NCBI RefSeq assembly: GCF_001426995.1
Contig: NZ_LMFY01000003.1
Coordinates: 62,001 to 126,000 of the forward strand
Origin: Microbacterium sp. Root553
GTDB lineage: Bacteria; Actinomycetota; Actinomycetes; Actinomycetales; Microbacteriaceae
Reading direction: 5' to 3'
DNA length: 64,000 bases
Part shown: positions 45,789 through 53,723 of the stretch, one piece after another
Position numbering within the stretch: the first letter of the stretch is position 1
Layout of the letters: every line of letters starts with the position of its first letter
Notes under the pieces: model-generated
Databases searched by the model: none
What the model was told of the DNA's origin: nothing
The model's input: only the letters and a program-made list of their open reading frames with translations
Program-made: the position numbers and the translations under genes

Positions 45789-46259
45789 ATGATCCGCACG
45801 ACTGTACCGACTTCTGTTCGTAAGGGCGCTGCCATCGCCGGCGTCGCGGGGCTCCTCGTCCTTGCAGGGTGCTCCGGCACCGCCGACGCCGAGGACTCTT
45901 CCACCGGGACGGGAACGGGTAACGCCGAATCCAGTGCCCCCTCGAACGCCGCGTCTGCCGGCGACTACACCGACGGCACGTACACGGCCGACGGCTCGTA
46001 CAAGACTCCCGAGAGCGTGGAATCGGTCAGCGTCACCCTCACGATCGCCGACGGCGTCGTGAAGGACGTCGAGGTGACGGGCGACCCGAAGGCCCGCGAG
46101 ACCGAGCAGTACCAGGGACAGTTCATCAAGGGGATCTCGGATGAGGTCGTGGGCAAGTCGCTCGACGACCTGAAGGTCGATCGCGTCGCCGGCTCCTCGC
46201 TCACCAGCGGCGGATTCAACGAGGCCGTCGCGTCGATCAAGGAGCAGGCCGCCGCCTAG
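45789..46259 (+). CDS. FMN-binding domain lipoprotein
   Basis: A 156-residue lipoprotein with lipobox LAGC near residue 28, a Ser/Thr-rich linker and an FMN_bind domain starting at YTDGTYTADGSY. In RnfG/NqrC relatives ApbE attaches FMN to the Thr of an SGAT-type motif; here the matching site reads DRVAGSSLTSGG, with a Ser in place of the Thr. It is probably an extracytoplasmic one-electron carrier. GGAAGGA precedes the ATG. Confidence 0.88.
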   Translation: MIRTTVPTSVRKGAAIAGVAGLLVLAGCSGTADAEDSSTGTGTGNAESSAPSNAASAGDYTDGTYTADGSYKTPESVESVSVTLTIADGVVKDVEVTGDPKARETEQYQGQFIKGISDEVVGKSLDDLKVDRVAGSSLTSGGFNEAVASIKEQAAA

Positions 46260-46275
46260 GCGCCTGCCCACGGCA

Positions 46276-47133
46276 ATGGCGATCTGGCGTTTCGACGCGA
46301 TCGGCACCCGCTGGGAGATCGAGACGACCGATGATCTCGAGAGCGACGCGAAGGGCCGGGTCGCCGCCGAGATCGAGCGTTTCGACGCGGAGTGGTCGCG
46401 GTTCCGCACGGATTCCGCGGTCACCAGGGTCGGACGCGAGGGCGGTGAGATCGCCTCTGCGGATGCGGGGGCGATGCTCGACGCGTATCGAGAGCTCGCG
46501 CATGCCACAGCGGGAGCGGTGAATCCTCTCGTCGCCGACAGTCTGGCGGCGCTGGGATACGACGCCTCGTACTCTCTCGTCGCGGGCGATCCGATCGTCG
46601 CTCCCCGTGAGTGGTCGCAGCGGCTGCGGTGGACCCCGCAGACGGTGACCGCCGACGAGCCGACCCTGCTCGATGTGGGTGCACTCGGCAAGGGACGTCT
46701 CGTCGACCTCGTCAGCGGTGTGCTTGCGGATCTGCCGGGCGATCTCGTCATCGACGCGGGCGGCGACATGCGTGCGCGCGGGAACGCCGTGCGCGTCGGC
46801 CTCGAGCATCCGTACGACGCGACGAGGGCGATCGGCGTCCTCGAGCTGCAGGACGCCGCACTCTGCGCCTCCGCGGTAAACCGACGAGCGTGGGGCGACG
46901 GGCTGCACCACGTGCTCGATGCCCGCACAGGGATGCCCGTGCGGACGTGGGCGGCCACGTGGGCGATCGCGCCGGACGCCATGCGAGCGGATGCCGTCGC
47001 GACCGCGCTGTTCTTCGACGGCGGCCCCGAGCTCGCCGCATCCTGGGGCGTCGAGTGGGTGCGGATGTCCACGGACGGCCGGGCCGAGAGCTCTCCCGAC
47101 TGCCCCGCCCAGCTTTTCACCGCTCGTTCCTGA
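46276..47133 (+). CDS. apbE: FAD:protein FMN transferase ApbE
   Basis: A 285-residue flavin transferase that uses FAD to attach FMN covalently to Ser/Thr of target proteins. It has the core DVGALGKGRLVDLV, VIDAGGDMRARG and a metal-binding tail region (ADAVATALFFDGG). The protein begins directly in the fold (AIWRFDAIGTRWEIET) and no earlier in-frame start exists, so no signal peptide is available. It sits 16 bases after the probable target lipoprotein. Confidence 0.92.
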   Translation: MAIWRFDAIGTRWEIETTDDLESDAKGRVAAEIERFDAEWSRFRTDSAVTRVGREGGEIASADAGAMLDAYRELAHATAGAVNPLVADSLAALGYDASYSLVAGDPIVAPREWSQRLRWTPQTVTADEPTLLDVGALGKGRLVDLVSGVLADLPGDLVIDAGGDMRARGNAVRVGLEHPYDATRAIGVLELQDAALCASAVNRRAWGDGLHHVLDARTGMPVRTWAATWAIAPDAMRADAVATALFFDGGPELAASWGVEWVRMSTDGRAESSPDCPAQLFTARS

Positions 47134-47157
47134 GTCCCCGAGAGGGAAGATAAGACC

Positions 47158-48732
47158 GTGATCACCTCCATCACCTCCGCCCGGCAGCGCATCCTCGCGC
47201 TGCTCGGCGGCATCTCGATGTACCGAATGGTGCTGTTCTCCCTCGTCGCGCTCACGGCGATCGCCGTGGTGCTGTCGGCCCTGGGGGTGATCGTGTCGCC
47301 CACTCCGCTCGAGATCCTCGTCTCCCTCGTCGTGCTCGCTGTGGTGATCTCCCTGGTCGACGCGGCCGCGCAGCGCATCCTCCGCCGACCGTGGCGCATC
47401 GAGTCGTCTCTCGTGACCGCACTGATCCTGCTGTTCGTGCTCCGCCCCGGCATCGAGCCGAGCGCGCTCCTCGGCCTCGCGATCGCCGGAATCGTCGCGA
47501 GCCTGTCGAAGTACCTGATCGTGTGGCGGGGCAGGCACATCCTCAATCCCGCCGCGTTCGGCGCAGCGGTCGTCTCGATCCTCGGATCCTTCGGCGCCTT
47601 CGAGTGGCTGGGAACGTCGTCGTCGTGGTGGGTGGGAACGCCCTCGCTTCTCATCCCGGTCGTCATCCTCGGCCTCGCCGTCCTGTGGCGCACCGAGAAG
47701 GTGCGCATCGTCGTGGTCTTCCTGGTGATCGCCGTCGCGGTCTCGGTCCTCCGCCAGGCCGTCCAGGCGCAGGAGGCCTCCTTCGCGTTCGACGTGGGCA
47801 CGGCCCTCTCGTTCGCCGTGCTGCAGTCGCCCTTCCTGTTCCTAGGGGCGTTCATGCTGTCCGAGCCGCTGACCCTGCCGCCGCGTCGCTGGCAGCAGTT
47901 CTCGGTGGCGGCGCTGGTGGGTGTTCTCGCCGGCTGGCCGATCGCCGTCGGCACCCTCTTCACTCTCGGACAGGAGCGCGCGCTGCTCATCGGGAACCTG
48001 CTCGCGTTCGCCTTCGCCCTGCGCGGATCCGTGAAGCTGGTGCTCGAGAAGAGGCGCTCGGTCACCCCGACCGCGCAGGAGCTCACCTTCCGCGTCGAGG
48101 GGCCCGTGAAGTTCCTGCCGGGTCAGTACCTCGAACTCGACGTCCCGCATCGCCGCCCCGATGTGCGCGGCACCCGACGCGAGTTCAGCATCGTCTCGGC
48201 GCCCGCCGACCTTCCCACGCTGCGCATCGCCTACAAGCACGGCGATCAGGCGCATCCGTCGAGCTACAAGCGCGCACTGGCCGACGCCACGCCCGGAGCC
48301 GGCCTCGCGGTCACGGGCACCTGGGGCGACTTCCTGCTGCCGCGCGAGGAGACGCCCGTCCTGATGGTCGCCGCGGGGATCGGCGTCACCCCGTTCGTGT
48401 CGCAGCTGCGCCAGCTGCAGCTGACCGGGCAGCGACGCGACGTGGTGCTCGTTTACGTGGCGTCGAGCAGCGCGGAGCTCGCGTTCCGCGATGAGCTCGT
48501 GGAGACCGGGGCGCGGGTGATCGTGTTCACGCGCGATGAGCCGAGCGATCTGCCCGCGCACTGGAGCTGGGCGCAGGGCGCCCGACTCGACGCCGCGGGA
48601 CTCGAGCGTCACGTGCACGATCTCGACGAGCGGCACTCGTACATCTCGGGTCCGCCACGGCTGATCGCCGACCTCGCCCCGGCTCTCCGCAAGGCGCGGT
48701 CTCTGACGACCGACGCGTTCGCCGGGTACTGA
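47158..48732 (+). CDS. RnfD/NqrB-like membrane domain fused to ferredoxin-NADP reductase-like domain
   Basis: A 524-residue protein. Residues 1 to about 290 contain eight or so hydrophobic helices with the RnfD-type IVWRGRHILNPAAFGAA and SEPLTLPPRRW segments. From about 300 on there is an FNR-type module: FAD site in PGQYLELDVP and RREFSIVSAP, NAD(P) site in MVAAGIGVTPFVSQLRQL. It could carry electrons from cytosolic NAD(P)H across the membrane to the flavinylated lipoprotein. No SGAT-type flavinylation motif is seen in the membrane part. Confidence 0.87.
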   Translation: MITSITSARQRILALLGGISMYRMVLFSLVALTAIAVVLSALGVIVSPTPLEILVSLVVLAVVISLVDAAAQRILRRPWRIESSLVTALILLFVLRPGIEPSALLGLAIAGIVASLSKYLIVWRGRHILNPAAFGAAVVSILGSFGAFEWLGTSSSWWVGTPSLLIPVVILGLAVLWRTEKVRIVVVFLVIAVAVSVLRQAVQAQEASFAFDVGTALSFAVLQSPFLFLGAFMLSEPLTLPPRRWQQFSVAALVGVLAGWPIAVGTLFTLGQERALLIGNLLAFAFALRGSVKLVLEKRRSVTPTAQELTFRVEGPVKFLPGQYLELDVPHRRPDVRGTRREFSIVSAPADLPTLRIAYKHGDQAHPSSYKRALADATPGAGLAVTGTWGDFLLPREETPVLMVAAGIGVTPFVSQLRQLQLTGQRRDVVLVYVASSSAELAFRDELVETGARVIVFTRDEPSDLPAHWSWAQGARLDAAGLERHVHDLDERHSYISGPPRLIADLAPALRKARSLTTDAFAGY

Positions 48733-48775
48733 CGGTCCGAGGTCCCGTCCGGTTCTGTCGCTCCGGTCGCGTGCC

Positions 48776-48832
48776 GGATGCAGGATCGGGGCACGTTCGG
48801 CGGATGAATCCGAGGGTTCTGGTCCTGCATCC
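48776..48832. repeat. inverted repeat left of the DUF559 remnant
   Basis: Arms GGATGCAGGA (48776-48785) and TCCTGCATCC (48823-48832) enclose a second small hairpin, CGGAT-GA-ATCCG (48801-48812). The TGCAGGATC and TCCTGCA words recur at the right side of the remnant (49357-49455). Confidence 0.75.
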
Positions 48833-48849
48833 GTGCCGTGGTCCTGCGG

Positions 48850-49266
48850 ACGGCACGCCAGATCCGGGCGTGAAGCCGAGCGACGGCGGACACGATGGCC
48901 GCTGCCACGATCGGCCAGTCATGCACGATCATCGCGTAGTCGAATCGCAGCGTCTCAAAGCCTCGCCGGGATGCTTCCGCATCCCGCATCAGGTCGCGGT
49001 GACGATGCGCGGCGTCGCCGTGGAAGCCGCAGTCGCAGCAGCGATTCGAGGCCGCTGTCGGCGTCGGCCCGAGCCAGGTCGATGAGCCACCGCGCCTTCA
49101 GAGGCAGCCGGGAGCGGATCCGTGCGCGACCCGCGGCTTCGACCAGGCGCGGCCGCAGAGCGGATTCCAGGGCGACGAAGAATGCCTCATCGCCTCGACA
49201 CGGATAGACGTGCACGCGGATCGGCGTCCTCGTCGAGAGTCCATACGCCGTGCGAGCGGAGAGCAC
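48850..49266 (-). pseudogene. decayed DUF559-type endonuclease-domain gene
   Basis: From 49266 leftward one frame encodes VHVYPCRGDEAFFVALESAL and ADADSGLESLLRLRL, and then a neighbouring frame continues with HRHRDLMRDAEASRR, GFETLRFDYAMIVHDW and AAIVSAVARLHARIW. Together these match the DUF559 proteins common in Microbacterium, but the stretch of roughly 45 residues holding the catalytic core is absent at the junction near 49010, where the frame also changes. A stop lies just upstream of the GTG at 49266, so the N-terminal part is lost as well. Boundaries are approximate. It occupies the otherwise gene-free 48733-49459. Confidence 0.75.
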
Positions 49267-49356
49267 CCGAACAGGTCAGGGTCCCGCAGTGTTGCGCCGC
49301 GGCGATCCTCGGGCCGAGCCGTCGGAAGAGCCTCGAACGGAGAGTGGTTGAGCGGT

Positions 49357-49408
49357 CTGCAGGATCGAAGCACGGATGCAGGGAGGCATCCCTCGTTCGA
49401 TCCTGCAG
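49357..49408. repeat. large palindrome right of the DUF559 remnant
   Basis: Outer arms CTGCAGGATCGAA (49357-49369) and TTCGATCCTGCAG (49396-49408) pair perfectly over 13 bp. Inside, GGATGC and GCATCC form a second stem. It may fold into a long cruciform or mRNA hairpin. Confidence 0.85.
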
Positions 49409-49455
49409 ACGTGCCGGGATCCTGCAGACGGGACGGGATGCTGCAGCGGCTGGGA
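49399..49455 (+). repeat. three 19-bp tandem repeats next to the histidine kinase 3' end
   Basis: Three units beginning GATCCTGCAGACG or GATGCTGCAGCGG start at 49399, 49418 and 49437, each 19 bp. The first shares its start with the right arm of the palindrome. The array stops five bases from the histidine kinase stop codon. Confidence 0.8.
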
Positions 49456-49459
49456 TCGC

Positions 49460-50959
49460 TTACGGGGAGGTCACTCCGCCGGGGCTCACCGGGATCCGGA
49501 CCGTGAAGGTCGTGTCTCCCGGCCGGCTGTCGACCGAGATGTGGCCGCCGTGCCCCTCGACGATCGCCTTGACGATCGCGAGGCCCAGGCCGGTACCACC
49601 CGTCTGGCGGGCCCGTGAGCTGTCGCCCCGCGCGAACCGCGCGAACAGCTCCTCCCGCACCGCCGGGTCGATGCCCGGACCGTCGTCGTGCACTTGGAGC
49701 ACCGCCTCGTCGCCCTCGCGACTGACCTTCAGCGTGATCGCCGTGCCGGCAGGCGTGTGCGTACGGGCGTTCGCGAGCAGGTTCGCGACCACCTGGTGCA
49801 TGCGTCCCGAATCCCCGACGATGACGAGCGGCTCGTCGGGCGCCTCGATGTTCCAGTGGTGGTCGGCGGCCGTCGGCCGGGCATCCGACAGGCCCTCGAG
49901 CGCCAGCTGCGTGAGATCGACCGTGCCGTACACGAGTTCACGGCCCTCGTCGAGACGGGCGAGCAGCAGCAGATCCTCGACGAGCCGGGTCATCCGCAGC
50001 GATTGCGCCTGGATGCGTTCGAGCGAGGTGGTCGTGCTCTCGATCGCCGCCTCCCCGGCCTGCTGCTTGAGTGCGCGCAGCGAGAGCTCCGAGTACCCGC
50101 GGATCGACGAGAGCGGTGTGCGCAGCTCGTGGCTGGCGTCGGCGACGAACCGGCGCATCCGCTCCTCGTTCTTCTGACGCGAGGCGAGCGAGTCGTTGAC
50201 GTGGTCGAGCAGGGTGTTGAGCGAGGCGCCCACGAGGCCGGTCTCGGTACGCGGGTCCGCTTCGGCGGCGGGCACGCGCTCGGTGATCTCGACCTCACCG
50301 CGATCGAGCGGCTGGTTCGCGACGCGGGTGGCCGTCGCCGCGACCGCCCGCAGAGGCCTCAGGCCGACCCTGATCGTGATCGCGGTGGTGAGGGCGAGCA
50401 GGATCAGTCCGCCGATCGTGGCCAGGGCGATCACCGTGAGCAGCGTCGCCAGCTGATTCTGGATCTCGTTGCGGGGGAGTCCGGTGATCACGTACACCCC
50501 GTTCGGGGCCTGCTTCACGACGACGAGGTACGAGCCGAAGTCATCGAGGGTGACGGTTCCCTGTGCTCGACCGCTGAGCGAGGCGTTGATGCGGGAGAGA
50601 TCGGCAGCGGTGAGCGTCTGCGACACCCCGCTCCACTGTCCCTTCATATCGGGGAAGACGACGCCGCCCGTACCGTTCTGCGGACTCGAGACCGCGAGCA
50701 GGATCCCCGGCACGGGGTCGGTCACACCGAGGAGGGAGTCGATGCTCGCGTACTGCTCGGGAACGGTGCTCGCCCATTTCGCCACCTGCAGGGCATAGCC
50801 GTCGAGACGGTCCTCGAGCTGTCGCTCGAGGGTCCCTCCGAGCAGAGCGCTGGTGATCACGGCGACGATCACGAGGATGAGCGAGACGAACCCGATCACG
50901 GCTGTCATCAGCCGGGTCTGCAGGCTCATCGGACGATTCGTCATCCCCGTGCTGCTCAC
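49460..50959 (-). CDS. two-component sensor histidine kinase
   Basis: A 499-residue membrane kinase. A first helix near residues 15-38, an extracytoplasmic sensor region to about 165, a second helix (ALATIGGLILLALTTAITI), a HAMP domain, and the phosphoacceptor His in DASHELRTPLSSIRGYSE. ATP-site boxes are VVANLLANARTHTP, HDDGPGID and GGTGLGLAIVKAIV. The GTG start overlaps the response-regulator stop by four bases. The signal is unknown. Confidence 0.93.
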   Translation of the reverse strand: MSSTGMTNRPMSLQTRLMTAVIGFVSLILVIVAVITSALLGGTLERQLEDRLDGYALQVAKWASTVPEQYASIDSLLGVTDPVPGILLAVSSPQNGTGGVVFPDMKGQWSGVSQTLTAADLSRINASLSGRAQGTVTLDDFGSYLVVVKQAPNGVYVITGLPRNEIQNQLATLLTVIALATIGGLILLALTTAITIRVGLRPLRAVAATATRVANQPLDRGEVEITERVPAAEADPRTETGLVGASLNTLLDHVNDSLASRQKNEERMRRFVADASHELRTPLSSIRGYSELSLRALKQQAGEAAIESTTTSLERIQAQSLRMTRLVEDLLLLARLDEGRELVYGTVDLTQLALEGLSDARPTAADHHWNIEAPDEPLVIVGDSGRMHQVVANLLANARTHTPAGTAITLKVSREGDEAVLQVHDDGPGIDPAVREELFARFARGDSSRARQTGGTGLGLAIVKAIVEGHGGHISVDSRPGDTTFTVRIPVSPGGVTSP

Positions 50960-51684
50960 TGGGGCGCCTTGATCATGTAGCCGACACCTCGCACGGTGTG
51001 CAGCAGCGGGGTGCGGCCCGCGTCGATCTTCTTGCGCAGGTACGAGATGTACAGCTCGACGACCGACGATTTGCCGCCGAAGTCGTAGCTCCAGACCCGA
51101 TCGAGAATCTGCGCCTTCGAGAGCACCCGACGCTCGTTGCGCATCAGATAGCGCAGCAGCTCGAACTCCGTGGCGGTGAGCTCGATCTCGGTGCCGTCGC
51201 GCACGACCTCATGGCTGTCCTCGTTGAGCGTGAGGTCGGCCACCCGGAGGATCGACTGCCCCTCGTCTGCCATCGCATGCCCGGTGCGGCGGATGATGGC
51301 ACGCAGCCTTGCGATCACCTCCTCCAGGCTGAAGGGCTTGGTGACGTAGTCGTCGCCACCGGCGGTGAGGCCCGCGACGCGGTCGCCGACGGCATCCTTC
51401 GCGGTGAGGAAGAGCACAGGGACGAGGCTGCCGGACTCGCGGAGCCGGCGCAGCACAGCCATCCCGTCGAGGTCGGGCATCATGATGTCGAGCACCAGGG
51501 CATCCGGTTCGAACTCGCGCGCGACCTGCAGGGCCTCGAGGCCGGAGGACGCGGTGCGGACCTCCCAGCCCTCCATCCGCAGCGCCATCGCGAGCAGATC
51601 GGTGAGCATCTGCTCGTCATCGACGGCGAGGATACGCAGCGGGGAGCCGTCGGGACGGTGCAGTTCGGGGAGATCGGTGCTCAT
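50956..51684 (-). CDS. OmpR/PhoB-type response regulator
   Basis: A 242-residue transcription factor. The receiver domain has the acidic DDEQ pair, the phospho-accepting Asp in LVLDIMMPDLDG and Lys in VTKPFSLEE; the C-terminal winged helix ends with VELYISYLRKKI and VRGVGYMI. The gene is first in the operon with its kinase. A direct repeat of CCATAG in its upstream region may be its own binding site. Confidence 0.95.
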   Translation of the reverse strand: MSTDLPELHRPDGSPLRILAVDDEQMLTDLLAMALRMEGWEVRTASSGLEALQVAREFEPDALVLDIMMPDLDGMAVLRRLRESGSLVPVLFLTAKDAVGDRVAGLTAGGDDYVTKPFSLEEVIARLRAIIRRTGHAMADEGQSILRVADLTLNEDSHEVVRDGTEIELTATEFELLRYLMRNERRVLSKAQILDRVWSYDFGGKSSVVELYISYLRKKIDAGRTPLLHTVRGVGYMIKAPQ

Positions 51685-51705
51685 GAGTACATTCTGCGGA
51701 ATCAG

Positions 51706-51722
51706 CTATGGGTTTTCTATGG
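51706..51722 (-). promoter_or_regulatory. direct repeat CCATAG-N5-CCATAG upstream of the response regulator
   Basis: On the minus strand CCATAG occurs twice with a 5-base gap, giving an 11-bp period, and lies 21 bases upstream of the ATG. OmpR-family regulators bind such head-to-tail hexamers. A weaker ATA-containing third copy may lie near 51730. Confidence 0.5.
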
Positions 51723-51789
51723 AGTCCGTTATGCGTCTGCTGTGAGGTCCGAAGCATCGGCGACCCCAGGCGCGATGCAGCGGACACGA

Positions 51790-51821
51790 CGAAGGCCCCG
51801 GCGTTCCCGCCGGGGCCTTCG
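51790..51821 (-). terminator. strong terminator after gnd
   Basis: A perfect 14-bp stem (51790-51803 with 51808-51821) with a 4-base loop. It lies 17 bases after the gnd stop codon; the sequence beyond it on the minus strand, TCGTGTCC, is only mildly T-rich. Confidence 0.88.
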
Positions 51822-51838
51822 TTCTGTCGCAGACGCGA

Positions 51839-53287
51839 TCAGTGCGTGTCTTCCGCCTCGATCTCGGTACGGTCGCCCGACCACTGCGTGTGGAAGGTTC
51901 CCGGCTTGTCGATGCGCTTGTACGTGTGCGCGCCGAAGAAGTCGCGCTGACCCTGCACGAGCGCGGCCGGAAGGCGGTCGGCGCGGATGCCGTCGTAGTA
52001 CGACAGCGACGACGAGAACGCCGGAGCGGGGATGCCGGCCTCGGCCGCGGCGATGACGACACGGCGCCACGACGCCTGTGCGCGCGTGATGGCCTCGGTG
52101 AAGTACGGGGCGGTCAGCAGCACCGGAAGACCGGGCTCCGCCTGGTACGCGTCGGCGATGCGGTTGAGGAACTGGGCGCGGATGATGCAGCCTCCGCGCC
52201 AGATCTTGCTGATGGCGCCGAGGTCGATGTTCCAGTCGTACTCGGCCGCGCCGGCGCGGATCTCGTCGAAGCCCTGCGAGTACGCGACGATCTTTGACGC
52301 GTAGAGCGCCAGGCGTACGTCCTCGATGAAGGACTCGGTGTCCTCGACCGTGAACTCGTCTTCGGGGCCGGGCAGGTCGCCCGACACCGCACGCTGCTCG
52401 GGGTGCGACGAGAGCGAGCGGGCGAAGGTCGCCTCCGCGATGCCGGAGACGGGCACGCCGAGCGACAGGGCGGTCTGCACCGTCCACGCGCCGGTGCCCT
52501 TGGCGCCGGCCTGGTCGAGGATCACGTCGACGAGCGGTTGGCCGGTCTCGGCATCGACCTGGCGGAGCACCTCGGCGGTGATCTCGATCAGGTACGACTC
52601 GAGCTCGCCCGTGTTCCACTCGGCGAAGATCTCGGCGATCTCGGCGGGGGACTTGCCGGTGCCGCGGCGGATGAGGTCATAGGCTTCGGCGATCAGCTGC
52701 ATGTCGGCGTACTCGATGCCGTTGTGCACCATCTTCACGAAGTGGCCGGCACCGTCGTGTCCGACGTGCGTGACACAGGGCTCGCCCTCGGCTACGGCGG
52801 CGATCGACTTGAGGATCGGCCCGAGGGTGACCCACGACTCATCCGAACCGCCGGGCATGATCGACGGGCCGAGCAGTGCGCCCTCCTCGCCGCCGGAGAT
52901 GCCGGCGCCGACGAAGTTGATGCCGGTCTCGCGCACGGCCTTCTCGCGACGGATCGTGTCGGGGAAGTAGGCGTTGCCGCCGTCGACGATGATGTCGCCC
53001 GGCTCGAAGACCTCGACGAGGGAGTCGATCACGGCGTCGGTCGGCCTGCCGGCCTTCACCATGATGATCGCGGTGCGCGGCTTCTGGAGGCTGTCGGCGA
53101 ACTCCCGGTAGGTCGCGGCCGGCACGAACTCGGCTTCAGGATGCTCGGAGAGGAGCGTCTCGGTCTTCTCGTAGCTGCGGTTGAAGATCGCCACCGTGTT
53201 GCCCTCGCGGCTGGCGAGGTTGCGGGCGAGGTTCGACCCCATGACGGCGAGTCCGACGACTCCGATGTTCGCTGATGCTTCGGGCAC
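51839..53287 (-). CDS. gnd: NADP+-dependent 6-phosphogluconate dehydrogenase
   Basis: Oxidatively decarboxylates 6-phosphogluconate to ribulose-5-phosphate with NADPH formation in the pentose phosphate pathway. The 482-residue protein has the dinucleotide site IGVVGLAVMGSNLARNLA, followed by NRSYEKT and the substrate motif GAGISGGEEGALLGPSIMPGG and KMVHNGIEY. It starts with GTG (53287) after AGGAG. Length fits the long, dimeric form. Confidence 0.96.
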   Translation of the reverse strand: MPEASANIGVVGLAVMGSNLARNLASREGNTVAIFNRSYEKTETLLSEHPEAEFVPAATYREFADSLQKPRTAIIMVKAGRPTDAVIDSLVEVFEPGDIIVDGGNAYFPDTIRREKAVRETGINFVGAGISGGEEGALLGPSIMPGGSDESWVTLGPILKSIAAVAEGEPCVTHVGHDGAGHFVKMVHNGIEYADMQLIAEAYDLIRRGTGKSPAEIAEIFAEWNTGELESYLIEITAEVLRQVDAETGQPLVDVILDQAGAKGTGAWTVQTALSLGVPVSGIAEATFARSLSSHPEQRAVSGDLPGPEDEFTVEDTESFIEDVRLALYASKIVAYSQGFDEIRAGAAEYDWNIDLGAISKIWRGGCIIRAQFLNRIADAYQAEPGLPVLLTAPYFTEAITRAQASWRRVVIAAAEAGIPAPAFSSSLSYYDGIRADRLPAALVQGQRDFFGAHTYKRIDKPGTFHTQWSGDRTEIEAEDTH

Positions 53288-53374
53288 AGAAGGCTCCTAG
53301 ATCGAGAAGAGAGGGATGAGTCCAGATTATCGCGGCGCCGGGGGAGAGGCTCCCGTGTGTCGCCGCCCTCGCCC

Positions 53375-53500
53375 TCAGTCCTTGCGGTAGCCGGAGCGTC
53401 CGAGCGAGAACAGCGCGGCGAAGGTGAAGCCCGCGGCGCACACCGTCATCGCGCCGATGAGCCAGGCGATCGCGTGAGAGAAGAAGACGCCGTCGAGCAT
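53375..53500 (-). CDS. small hydrophobic protein, 41 residues
   Basis: ATG at 53500 preceded by GGAGT seven bases upstream, stop at 53375. It encodes one strongly hydrophobic segment (HAIAWLIGAMTVCAAGFTFAA) ending in a basic tail (GRSGYRKD), which would place the C-terminus in the cytosol. It lies in the 435-base gap between gnd and rplY. I cannot match it to a named family; the codon pattern is GC-rich in third positions, like neighbouring genes. Confidence 0.5.
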   Translation of the reverse strand: MLDGVFFSHAIAWLIGAMTVCAAGFTFAALFSLGRSGYRKD

Positions 53501-53723
53501 GAGTGAGACTCCGTGATCTGCAGAGGGGAAATCGGTGTTCTCAGCCTATCGGCTCATCCGGTACCATGAGAGGAGTACCTCGGCGAGGGATGCTTCTGCG
53601 CGTGCGCTGGCATCCGTTATCGACGCGGCGAAGCAAGCCGGTGGCTTTCCTCACGTGTCTGCGTTCGAGAACAATTCCAAGACCACCGCGCGGCTCTCGC
53701 TGCGTGTCCCGAAGGAGAACCCC

